From the NCBI GenBank assembly GCA_002319965.1, contig DCJQ01000049.1:1-42796 (forward strand): DNA of 42,796 nt, given 5' to 3'. The stretch is from Megasphaera sp. UBA1696 (GTDB lineage Bacteria; Bacillota; Negativicutes; Veillonellales; Megasphaeraceae). Both the position numbers and the translations under genes were made by a program. Shown here one piece after another: positions 17,377 to 24,382 of the stretch. The first letter of the stretch is position 1; the number at the start of each line of letters is the position of its first letter. The notes under the pieces are model-generated. The model searched no databases. It saw only the letters and a program-made list of their open reading frames with translations, and was not told the DNA's origin.

Positions 17377-17400
17377 CGTTATTCGCAAGTTCAAATAACG
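17377..17400. promoter_or_regulatory. ModE-type operator
   Basis: CGTTAT (17377-17382), 12 bases, ATAACG (17395-17400), 16 bases upstream of modE. The half-sites and spacing equal those of the E. coli modA operator as I recall it (CGTTAT-N12-ATAACG). It lies in the leader downstream of the predicted modE promoter, so binding could act as a roadblock. Confidence 0.65.
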
Positions 17401-17452
17401 GATAAAAAAAGTAAATCCGGCAGCTCATCGACTGCCAGCTTCGACTAAACTC

Positions 17453-17481
17453 ATTATACATTAAAATCTGTTAGCTTTCCA
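17453..17481 (-). promoter_or_regulatory. Probable promoter of the modE-mocA operon
   Basis: On the minus strand TGGAAA (17481-17476), 17 bases, then TATAAT (17458-17453). The leader of about 85 bases contains a GGCAG-N8-CTGCC hairpin (17419-17436) and the ModE operator. The -35 is weak. Confidence 0.5.
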
Positions 17482-17535
17482 TACTTTTTTTGTGGAAACT
17501 TGCGGTCAACTTCCTCACCTTATCACATAAAATCA

Positions 17536-17558
17536 TGGTATAATATAATTATATTATA
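17536..17558 (+). promoter_or_regulatory. Extended -10 promoter of mobAB with an overlapping 20-bp palindrome
   Basis: TGG-TATAAT (17536-17544) is a perfect extended -10, 34 bases before the mobAB start. The -10 hexamer is also the first six bases of a perfect 20-bp AT-only palindrome at 17539-17558. The palindrome could be an operator or a chance AT-rich symmetry. Confidence 0.5.
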
Positions 17559-17577
17559 ATAAAGGACGTGATAGAGG

Positions 17578-18603
17578 ATGATAAAATATTCACATCGTTT
17601 CTCCCTGGGCCTGATTATCCTGGCCGGGGGCGAAAGTTCTCGCATGGGCCATGACAAGGCAACCCTGCCTTGGAACGGAATGGATTTGCTGACTGATTTA
17701 TTGCTTCGCAGCCAGCGCGCGCCTTTTGCAGAACGCATCGTCTCCATCAACCGGGATTACTCGCCCAAGAACCTGCCGGCCAAACTCGCCCGTACGGTCC
17801 GCACCATCGCCGACAACGTCCAACACTGCGGTCCCTTGGGCGGACTGGAAGCGGCCATGCGCGACGGCGAATGCGACTACTATTTGGTCTTGTCTGTCGA
17901 CCTTCCCTTTTACGATTTCTCGCCGATTTCGGACATTCTTCGCCCCGTTCGCCGAGCCCCCGAATTGATGGCCGTCATCCCACGGACCAAAGACGGCCGC
18001 GATCAACCGTTAGCAGCCCTTTACAGCCGAGAATTAGTACCGGCCATTGCCCGGCAGCTTCAAACCGGAAACTATTGCCTGCAGGAATTCCTGCAAAAGA
18101 TTCCTACGGCTACCCTGAAATCGTGTCGACCGGCTCTGTACCTCAACGTCAATACCATGTCCGACTACGAAGCCGCCAAGGGCCGTGCCGCCAACAGCCG
18201 GCGTAAAGTTCCTGTCGTCACCTTGACGGCTCCGAATTCGGGAGACGGAAAAACGACGGCCGCCGAGACGGCCATTGCCGAACTGACACGCCGCGGATAC
18301 CACGTCGCCTACATAAAAAGCACTCACCACACGGACTGTCGTCCCAAGGCCGGTTCCGACACGGATCGAGCCAGAAGTGCCGGTGCGGTATCAGCCTGTC
18401 TCTGCAGTCCCGATATGATCGGACCGGAAGCGCAAAAAGAAGATGTCATCTTTAATCTGACACAACAACAGCTGGCCGATTTAGTTCTTGTCGAAAGTCA
18501 CAGTCACGGCCCATATCCGCAGATCGACATCCGGCAAGCTGATTCCGCGAATATCGTCAATCATATCTTATTCCTCACGGGATACCGTTCGTCGGAAATA
18601 TAA
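17578..18603 (+). CDS. MobA-MobB fusion: molybdopterin guanylyltransferase with GTP-binding adaptor
   Basis: A 341-residue fusion. Residues 1-205 are MobA, which attaches GMP to molybdopterin to form the guanine dinucleotide cofactor: LAGGESSRMGHDKA (15-28), LSVDLPF (105-111), LYLNVNTMSDYE (188-198). Residues 211-341 are MobB, a small P-loop GTPase-like partner: NSGDGKTT (220-227), GSDTDRARSAGA (259-270), LVLVESHSHG (302-311). It is divergent from modE and 117 bases upstream of fdhF with no terminator between, so the two may be co-transcribed. The guanine cofactor is what FdhF needs, while MocA serves the hydroxylase. GAGG lies close before the ATG. Confidence 0.92.
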   Translation: MIKYSHRFSLGLIILAGGESSRMGHDKATLPWNGMDLLTDLLLRSQRAPFAERIVSINRDYSPKNLPAKLARTVRTIADNVQHCGPLGGLEAAMRDGECDYYLVLSVDLPFYDFSPISDILRPVRRAPELMAVIPRTKDGRDQPLAALYSRELVPAIARQLQTGNYCLQEFLQKIPTATLKSCRPALYLNVNTMSDYEAAKGRAANSRRKVPVVTLTAPNSGDGKTTAAETAIAELTRRGYHVAYIKSTHHTDCRPKAGSDTDRARSAGAVSACLCSPDMIGPEAQKEDVIFNLTQQQLADLVLVESHSHGPYPQIDIRQADSANIVNHILFLTGYRSSEI

Positions 18604-18622
18604 GCCCTTAGTGATTATGTAA

Positions 18623-18661
18623 TTGCATCTCGCAGACAGAAGTTCTACTATGGTACCATAG
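18623..18661 (+). promoter_or_regulatory. Promoter of fdhF with an overlapping 14-bp palindromic operator
   Basis: TTGCAT (18623-18628), 17 bases, TACTAT (18646-18651) fits a sigma-A promoter. A perfect 14-bp palindrome, CTATGGTACCATAG at 18648-18661, covers the end of the -10 and the start point region, the classical place for a repressor. No other copy of it was seen in the window. The 117-base gap holds nothing else recognisable. Confidence 0.5.
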
Positions 18662-18720
18662 CTTTACATCCTGCCCGTGATGTACAAAAATAAGTTGAAC
18701 AAAAAAAGCGAGGTGTTATC

Positions 18721-20925
18721 ATGAATAACCATAAAAACATCGACACAGTCTGCCCTTACTGCGGGTCAGGCTGTGTCATTACTTGTACGGTAGATACAGA
18801 AACGAATCGTATCATTGAGGCAAAAGGCTCTCCGGAAGGCGTCAACAACGAAGGCCGCCTTTGCTTGAAAGGCCTTTACGGATGGGATTACCTGAATGAT
18901 CCCCAAATCCTTACCAAGCGAATCCGCCATCCTATGATCCGCAAGGGCGGCAAACGAAGTCCCTTAGTCGAAGTATCCTGGCAGGAAGCCATCGAATACA
19001 CGGCCGCCCGGCTCAAAGCCATCATCAAAGAGTACGGCCCCGATGCCGTCATGGGTGCCGGTTCGGCCCGCGGCCCGGGCAATGAAACGGCGTATATCAC
19101 CCAAAAATTCATGCGTGCCGTCATCGGCACCAATAACGTCGACCACTGCGCCCGCATCTGCCACGGCGCCTCCGTTGCCGGCCTTAGCCAATCGGTCGGC
19201 GAAGGAGCCATGTCGGTCAGCATTCCTGAAATCGAAGACGCCGAAGTCATCTTCAACATCGGGTACAATGCTCCGGTCTCACACCCTATTGTAGCTCGCC
19301 GCATCGTCAAAGCGAAGAAGAAAGGCTGTAAAATCATCTGCGTCGACCCCCGCCTGACGGAAATGGGACGGTTGGCCGACATTTACCTCCCGCTAAAAGG
19401 CGGCACCAACATGCTCCTGCTCAATGCCATGGCGCATGTCATGGTAACGGAAAACTTAGTCGACCGCGACTTTATCGAAAAGCATACGACAGGCTTTGAT
19501 GCCTATGCCGAAGAAATTGCCCAGGACAAGTACGCACCGGAAGCCGTAGCTGCCGCAACCCGGTTAGATCCCGATGCCATCCGTAAGGCTGCTCGCCTCT
19601 TTGCTTCCTCGAAACACACCGTAACCTTGTGGGGCATGGGCATCACTCAGTTTTCTCAAGGCGTCGAATGCGTCATCGCCTGCTCCAACCTCAGCCTCAT
19701 GACCGGAAACTACGGCCATTATGCCACCGGTGTCGGCCCGGTCCGCGGCCAAAACAACGTCCAGGGAACCTGTGACATGGGACTCCTGCCCAACCAGTAC
19801 CCCGGTTATCAACCCGTAACGGACGAAGCCGTCCGCCAAAAATTTGAAAAGGCTTGGGGCTGTGTCCTGCCTGACAAAGTCGGACTGCCCCTGACCCGCG
19901 TCCCGGCTAAGGTTCTCCGTGAAAAGGACCCGAAAAAGCAGATCCATGCTTATTACATCATCGGCGAAGACCCGGCTCAATCGGACCCGGACCTTCCGGA
20001 AATCAGACGGACACTCAATGCCATCGATTTCGTCGCCGTTCAAGATATTTTCTTCAACAAGACCTGCGAACACGCCGACGTCGTCTTCCCGGCCACCGCT
20101 TGGGGCGAACACGATGCCGTCTACTCCTCCTGCGACCGCCGCTTCCAGCGCGTCCGCAAACTGATTGAACCGCAGGGCGACTGCAAACCGGACTGGGAAA
20201 TTCTCTGTCTCTTAGCCAGTGCCATGGGGTATCCCATGCATTACCATAACACGGAAGAAATATGGGATGAAATGCGGTCTCTCTGTCCCAAATTTACCGG
20301 GGCGACCTATGAAAAGCTGGACGCCAATCACGGAATCCAATGGCCCTGTTTCTCGGAAGACCCAAATGATAAGGGAACACAGTACCTCCATAAAGGCGCT
20401 CACTTTGCGACAGCCGACGGAAAAGGCCGTTTCTATTACTTCCCGTGGACACCGGTAAAAGAAGTCGAAAGCCCTGATTATCCCCTGTCCTTATCGACGG
20501 TCCGCGAAGTCGGCCACTATTCCGTTCGAACCATGACCGGCAACTGCCGCCTCCTCGTCGACCTGGCCGATGAACCGGGATACATTCAGATGAATCCCGA
20601 CGACTGTCAAAGTCTCGATATCGCCGACGGCGACTTAGTCCGCGTCATCTCTCGCCGCGGACAGACCATCACCCGTTGTCAGGTTTCCGACCGAGTCTCT
20701 CAAGGCGCCACGTACATGACCTATCAATGGTGGATCGGCGCCTGCAATGAATTGACCATTTCCGCCTTAGACCCCAAGAGCAGCACGCCGGAATATAAGT
20801 ACTGTGCCTGCCGCGTCGAAAAAATCGACGACCAAAAACAGGCAGAAACGGATGTAAAAGCCCAGTACGCCGCCATTCGCAGCCGCATGGGAATTCAATC
20901 TGAAGGAGGCCTCGGCCATGTTTAA
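18721..20925 (+). CDS. fdhF: Formate dehydrogenase H-type catalytic subunit, cysteine variant
   Basis: A 734-residue molybdenum/tungsten formate dehydrogenase that oxidises formate to CO2 in the cytoplasm. It is close to E. coli FdhF along its whole length. The 4Fe-4S site is C11, C14, C18 and C48. The residue that is selenocysteine in E. coli (DCCARVUHG) is Cys147 here (DHCARICHG, codon TGC at 19159-19161), followed by the conserved catalytic histidine. GPVRGQNNVQG contains the formate-binding arginine. TYQWWIGACNE near the C-terminus belongs to the cofactor-binding cap. GAGGTG lies before the ATG. Its stop overlaps the start of a HydN-like ferredoxin by eight bases. No hydrogenase 3/4 genes are nearby, so electrons probably go through HydN into another pathway. 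Confidence 0.96.
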   Translation: MNNHKNIDTVCPYCGSGCVITCTVDTETNRIIEAKGSPEGVNNEGRLCLKGLYGWDYLNDPQILTKRIRHPMIRKGGKRSPLVEVSWQEAIEYTAARLKAIIKEYGPDAVMGAGSARGPGNETAYITQKFMRAVIGTNNVDHCARICHGASVAGLSQSVGEGAMSVSIPEIEDAEVIFNIGYNAPVSHPIVARRIVKAKKKGCKIICVDPRLTEMGRLADIYLPLKGGTNMLLLNAMAHVMVTENLVDRDFIEKHTTGFDAYAEEIAQDKYAPEAVAAATRLDPDAIRKAARLFASSKHTVTLWGMGITQFSQGVECVIACSNLSLMTGNYGHYATGVGPVRGQNNVQGTCDMGLLPNQYPGYQPVTDEAVRQKFEKAWGCVLPDKVGLPLTRVPAKVLREKDPKKQIHAYYIIGEDPAQSDPDLPEIRRTLNAIDFVAVQDIFFNKTCEHADVVFPATAWGEHDAVYSSCDRRFQRVRKLIEPQGDCKPDWEILCLLASAMGYPMHYHNTEEIWDEMRSLCPKFTGATYEKLDANHGIQWPCFSEDPNDKGTQYLHKGAHFATADGKGRFYYFPWTPVKEVESPDYPLSLSTVREVGHYSVRTMTGNCRLLVDLADEPGYIQMNPDDCQSLDIADGDLVRVISRRGQTITRCQVSDRVSQGATYMTYQWWIGACNELTISALDPKSSTPEYKYCACRVEKIDDQKQAETDVKAQYAAIRSRMGIQSEGGLGHV

Positions 20926-21427
20926 TCATATTAAGACAGATCCGGAACTCTGTATCGGTTGTAAGACCTGCATGGCAGCCTGCGTCGCCAGTCACACCGG
21001 CAAGGCCTTATTCGCCATGAAACCAAACAGCTTCGACTTTACGCCGCGCGTTCACGTCGTTTACACGTCGAAAATCACCAAGGCCGTCCAGTGCCAACAG
21101 TGCCCGAAACCGCGGTGTCTCGACGCCTGCCCCTTTAACTGCATCTCCCTCGGGGAAGATTCCGTCGTCATCGATGAAGACGCCTGCCGGGGCTGCGGCA
21201 AGTGTTCTAAGGCTTGTCCTTTTGACGCCATCACCATGACCCGCATTTATCACGGCAATACCAAGGGCCGCCCATTCCGAATCGTCGCTTATAAATGCGA
21301 CCTTTGCGAAAACACCGAGATGGGAAAACCGGCCTGTATCCCTGCTTGTCCGACAGAAGCTTTAAGTCTCTTCGTCCCTAAAGCCGCCGGTTCGGCAGGT
21401 GCCAAAAAGACTCCGATGAAGATATAG
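20918..21427 (+). CDS. hydN: HydN/HycB-like four-cluster 4Fe-4S ferredoxin (formate dehydrogenase electron carrier)
   Basis: A 169-residue cytoplasmic iron-sulfur protein. Sixteen cysteines form four 4Fe-4S sites: CIGCKTCMAAC near residue 12, CQQCPKPRCLDAC near 58, CRGCGKCSKAC near 85, CDLCENTEMGKPACIPAC near 116. This is the HycB/HydN pattern of electron partners of FdhF. The ATG lies within the last codons of fdhF with GGAGG eight bases before it, so the two proteins are translationally coupled. It is the likely outlet for formate electrons. Its acceptor is not certain, and YgfK (28,605) is the best candidate in the window. Confidence 0.92.
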   Translation: MFNHIKTDPELCIGCKTCMAACVASHTGKALFAMKPNSFDFTPRVHVVYTSKITKAVQCQQCPKPRCLDACPFNCISLGEDSVVIDEDACRGCGKCSKACPFDAITMTRIYHGNTKGRPFRIVAYKCDLCENTEMGKPACIPACPTEALSLFVPKAAGSAGAKKTPMKI

Positions 21428-21459
21428 TCATTCAAACCAGTATAAAAGGATATCGAATT

Positions 21460-22677
21460 ATGGAAATCGTAACGATTACCGAAGCAAGGCGCCGTCTCCG
21501 CGGCGCCTTGTCTTCCTCCCAAAAAGAAATTGAAACAGTCTCCCCGGAAACTGCCGTCGGCCGCATTACCGCAAAAGACATGACTGCCGCCCATCCCTAT
21601 CCGCCTTACCGTAAATCGCCCTTCGACGGTTATGCCATCTGCAGCCATGATCAAAAGACCTACGACGTCGTCGCCACCATCGGGGCCGGCCTCGTCTATG
21701 ACGGGACGGTCTTACCGGGTCAGTCCGTCCGCCTGATGACAGGCTGTGCCGTCCCGGACGACTGCGATACCGTCATTCCTCAAGAATATACGATCCGCCA
21801 AGCTAACCGTATCGAGGTGACAGAAAGCATTTCACCCGGCAGCAACGTCATTCCCATCGGAGAAGAGTGTCAAGAAGGGGCCGTCATCATCCCCAAGGGA
21901 ACGAAACTGACAGCCGGCGCCGTCTCCGCCGCTGTCGGCATGGGAAACGTCACCTTCCCGGTCTTCGCCAAAACGAAAATCTTGTTCCTGACCTCAGGAA
22001 GGGAGTTAGTCCTCCCCGGTCAGCATCGACACGACGGGCAGATTTACAACTCCAATGCTTACCTCTTCCGCCCCTTACTGGAAGCGCAAGGCGCAACCGT
22101 CACCTTCTATCATGTGTCTGATGCGCCGGAACGCCTCGACACCGAAACGGAAAAAGTCCGGGCCTTAAGCCGTGACGCCGACCTCATCGTCAGCACCGGC
22201 GGCGTATCCGTCGGTCTCTACGACACAATGCCTCAAATCTACGAACGCATTGGTTCCGCCCGGCTTTACAACCGCATCACCATGCGTCCCGGCTCGGCCT
22301 CATACGGCGGCGTCATCCAAAGAGATAAAGGAAAACAAACGATAGTCCTCGGCCTATCCGGCAATCCGTCTGCAGCCTTCAATGCCTTCGAGCTCCTGGC
22401 CCTCCCCATCGTCCGCCAATTAAATGGTGAAAAAAACAGTGACTTTCCAATCGTCACCTGTCGATTAAGCCATGCCATTCACAAGGAAAATCCCGTCGAC
22501 CGCTTCGTCCAAGGGCACATTTCCTTTGAAGACGGCAAGGCCGTCTTTACACCGAATACGACGCTCACGTCGAGTGCCCTCTTAGGTCTCTCCCGGGTCA
22601 ATGCCCTGGGCTGTATTAAAAAAGGAACGCCTCCCTTACCGGAAGGCGCTCCCATTACAGCGATTTTATTATTTTGA
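21460..22677 (+). CDS. moeA: Molybdopterin molybdenumtransferase MoeA
   Basis: A 405-residue enzyme that inserts molybdate into adenylylated molybdopterin. Domain order is as in MoeA: N-terminal part with PPYRKSPFDGYAI, DDCDTVIPQE, the MoCF domain with TSGRELV and STGGVSVGLYD, LSGNPSAAFNAFELLALP, and the C-terminal barrel. AAAGGA lies about nine bases before the ATG. It follows hydN by 32 bases in the fdhF operon. Its stop is three bases from that of convergent fdhD, with no terminator visible between them. Confidence 0.94.
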   Translation: MEIVTITEARRRLRGALSSSQKEIETVSPETAVGRITAKDMTAAHPYPPYRKSPFDGYAICSHDQKTYDVVATIGAGLVYDGTVLPGQSVRLMTGCAVPDDCDTVIPQEYTIRQANRIEVTESISPGSNVIPIGEECQEGAVIIPKGTKLTAGAVSAAVGMGNVTFPVFAKTKILFLTSGRELVLPGQHRHDGQIYNSNAYLFRPLLEAQGATVTFYHVSDAPERLDTETEKVRALSRDADLIVSTGGVSVGLYDTMPQIYERIGSARLYNRITMRPGSASYGGVIQRDKGKQTIVLGLSGNPSAAFNAFELLALPIVRQLNGEKNSDFPIVTCRLSHAIHKENPVDRFVQGHISFEDGKAVFTPNTTLTSSALLGLSRVNALGCIKKGTPPLPEGAPITAILLF

Positions 22678-22680
22678 AGA

Positions 22681-23397
22681 TTACCAAATAATCCGTTCCC
22701 CGTGGGCAAAGACCTTAAACGAATCGGGACGCAGACCGCAGACGACGGTAATGCCGTATTTCTCTGCCAAGGCCACGCCTAAACTGGTCGGCAGGGCCCG
22801 CGAGGCCAAGAAGCGGACGCCCAGGCCGTGGACCTTTTCGATAACCGATTGCGGCACGCGACCGCTGAAGACCAAAACGGCCTGGCTGACGTCGATATGG
22901 TTCATTTCAACAAAGCCGCGCAGTCTGTCGAGAACGTTATGGCGGCCGATATCTTCCGTATAGACAAGGATTTCATCGCCCTTTACTAAAGCTCCTTCAT
23001 GGACGCCGTGCGAGGCATGGTGAGCCGTCGATAAGCTGTCTAAAAGGCCTCCATAAGAGCAGAGCTGCTGTGCCGATATCGGATTAAACGGTTCGTCTTG
23101 CGGTGCTTCCCTGACGCCTTCCCGGGTCGTCACCCAAGCCGCCCCGTCATGCAGGCTGACGTCAGATAAAACCCTGCCGCCGGCAACCTTCCCCTCAGCC
23201 AAACAATAGCCGACGGCCAGAACATCGACGTCTTCCGGCGAAGATATGAGGGTGCTGACCCTCACACCATCGAGATAAAGCGGCGTCATGACCTCAATGG
23301 CAATGGCCTGCTTTTTGGGCTCCGCCCCCTGATGATAATCGACATAGGATAAATCCCGGCATGATGCAAAATGGAGTGCATCTTCTTCTCTTTCCAT
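22681..23397 (-). CDS. fdhD: Formate dehydrogenase accessory sulfurtransferase, FdhD family
   Basis: A 238-residue FdhD family protein, which relays sulfur from a cysteine desulfurase to the cofactor of formate dehydrogenase. TEDIGRHNVLDRL (147-158), SGRVPQSVIEKV, SRALPTSLGVALAEKYGIT and a C-terminal RPDSFKVFAHGERI are family signatures. The usual CxxC of FdhD (C121/C124 in E. coli) is not visible. That region has a single cysteine (C113, QQLCSYGG). Sulfur transfer would therefore need another arrangement. It follows yqeB by 21 bases, with GAGGGG before the ATG, placing a formate dehydrogenase factor in an operon with a hydroxylase factor. Confidence 0.9.
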   Translation of the reverse strand: MEREEDALHFASCRDLSYVDYHQGAEPKKQAIAIEVMTPLYLDGVRVSTLISSPEDVDVLAVGYCLAEGKVAGGRVLSDVSLHDGAAWVTTREGVREAPQDEPFNPISAQQLCSYGGLLDSLSTAHHASHGVHEGALVKGDEILVYTEDIGRHNVLDRLRGFVEMNHIDVSQAVLVFSGRVPQSVIEKVHGLGVRFLASRALPTSLGVALAEKYGITVVCGLRPDSFKVFAHGERIIW

Positions 23398-23418
23398 GTA
23401 AAACCCCTCGATTCTTCA

Positions 23419-24267
23419 TTAAAATAACTCATCGTGCCCCAGCCAAAGAAGCGCCGTCAATACGGCTCCGCCCAAGCTTCGTGCCTTATCCGAAATGGTA
23501 AAGCAGTTGTGGTACTCATGCTCGCGCGGGTCGATATCGGCAATCTTAAATCCCTGAGGTGCGTAATAGCCGTCGCGAATCAATCCCCTTACGAGTCCCG
23601 TCAAAGACGCCGACACGGGGATTCCCATCGCTTCAGTAACCGCCATTCCGTCGGGAACCGGAACATCCGTCAGGACAGCCAGAGGCTGTCCTTTTTTTAC
23701 GCGGTCACCAATGCCGACCAAGCCATAGACGAAACCTGCTGCTTCACTGTGGATGACCCGCTCTTTGCCATAGCCGGCAATGATCCCCGGTATGCCCGTA
23801 TTGGCCGCAGCCGTGCCCTCACGAATAATGCGGCCTAACCGATGGCCTCGCTTCGTTTCAATGACGGCATCGACGTCGCGGCCGGCCGTAAATCCCGGAC
23901 CTAAGGCCACGGTATGGCGAGCCATTTCGCGGTTCGTCCCCAAGTTTTTCTTAGCCAAAATAGCATCGACGACGGCCCAAGGGTGAAGCATTTGAATGGT
24001 CTTTCCCTCAGGATCGACGAGAAGAGGTATCTCCTGACGCCCCCAAACCGTCGATAACTCATCGATCGACCGGCATCGACGACAGGTCATATTTTCTACG
24101 ACAGCCTGTCCGTCATAGACGGCTTCACAGAGAGAGACCTGCCGGCGAATCGCCGACGGTCGGTCTGCTTCTAAGATGAGGACGCGAAAACCGGCCTGAA
24201 ATAAAGCCTGGACGACACCGGTTGCCAAATCGCCGCCGCCGCGAACAATAATCAACGTATCCTTCAT
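23419..24267 (-). CDS. yqeB: Selenium-dependent molybdenum hydroxylase system protein YqeB
   Basis: A 282-residue protein of the YqeB (EF2563) family, a marker of molybdenum hydroxylases that carry labile selenium. The N-terminus has a Rossmann-like start (LIIVRGGGDLATGVVQALFQAGF). LLVDPEGK, VALGPGFTAGRDVDAVIETKRGH, GTAAANTGIPGIIAGYGKERVI and a final GGAVLTALLWLGHDELF follow. Biochemical role is unproven. AAAGGA lies before the ATG. The hydroxylase terminator ends only about 15 bases upstream, so yqeB is expressed by read-through or by a promoter inside the hydroxylase gene. SelD, needed for selenium use, is not in the window. Confidence 0.9.
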   Translation of the reverse strand: MKDTLIIVRGGGDLATGVVQALFQAGFRVLILEADRPSAIRRQVSLCEAVYDGQAVVENMTCRRCRSIDELSTVWGRQEIPLLVDPEGKTIQMLHPWAVVDAILAKKNLGTNREMARHTVALGPGFTAGRDVDAVIETKRGHRLGRIIREGTAAANTGIPGIIAGYGKERVIHSEAAGFVYGLVGIGDRVKKGQPLAVLTDVPVPDGMAVTEAMGIPVSASLTGLVRGLIRDGYYAPQGFKIADIDPREHEYHNCFTISDKARSLGGAVLTALLWLGHDELF

Positions 24268-24283
24268 AACAATCCTTTCTATA

Positions 24284-24320
24284 AAAGCCCCTCATCCTGC
24301 CCAAGCAGGTGAGGGGTTTT
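24284..24320 (-). terminator. Rho-independent terminator after the molybdenum hydroxylase gene
   Basis: CCCCTCATCCTGC (24288-24300) pairs with GCAGGTGAGGGG (24305-24316) with one bulged base and a CCAA loop. T/A-rich flanks lie on both sides. It ends the ssnA-ygfK-hyuA-hydroxylase operon and stands in the yqeB leader. Confidence 0.85.
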
Positions 24321-24382
24321 ATTGATTTCTTCCTATTTTAATTATACTGCATTTTAAGCCCATCGTCAGGATTTTTAAAGGC

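Noticed and set aside
17361..17460. Molybdenum cofactor riboswitch in the modE leader
   Set aside because: The leader is under 100 bases with only a 5-bp hairpin and the ModE-type repeat, too small and simple for the Moco RNA motif.
19159..19200. Selenocysteine insertion element in fdhF
   Set aside because: The active-site codon is TGC, not TGA, so no recoding is needed.
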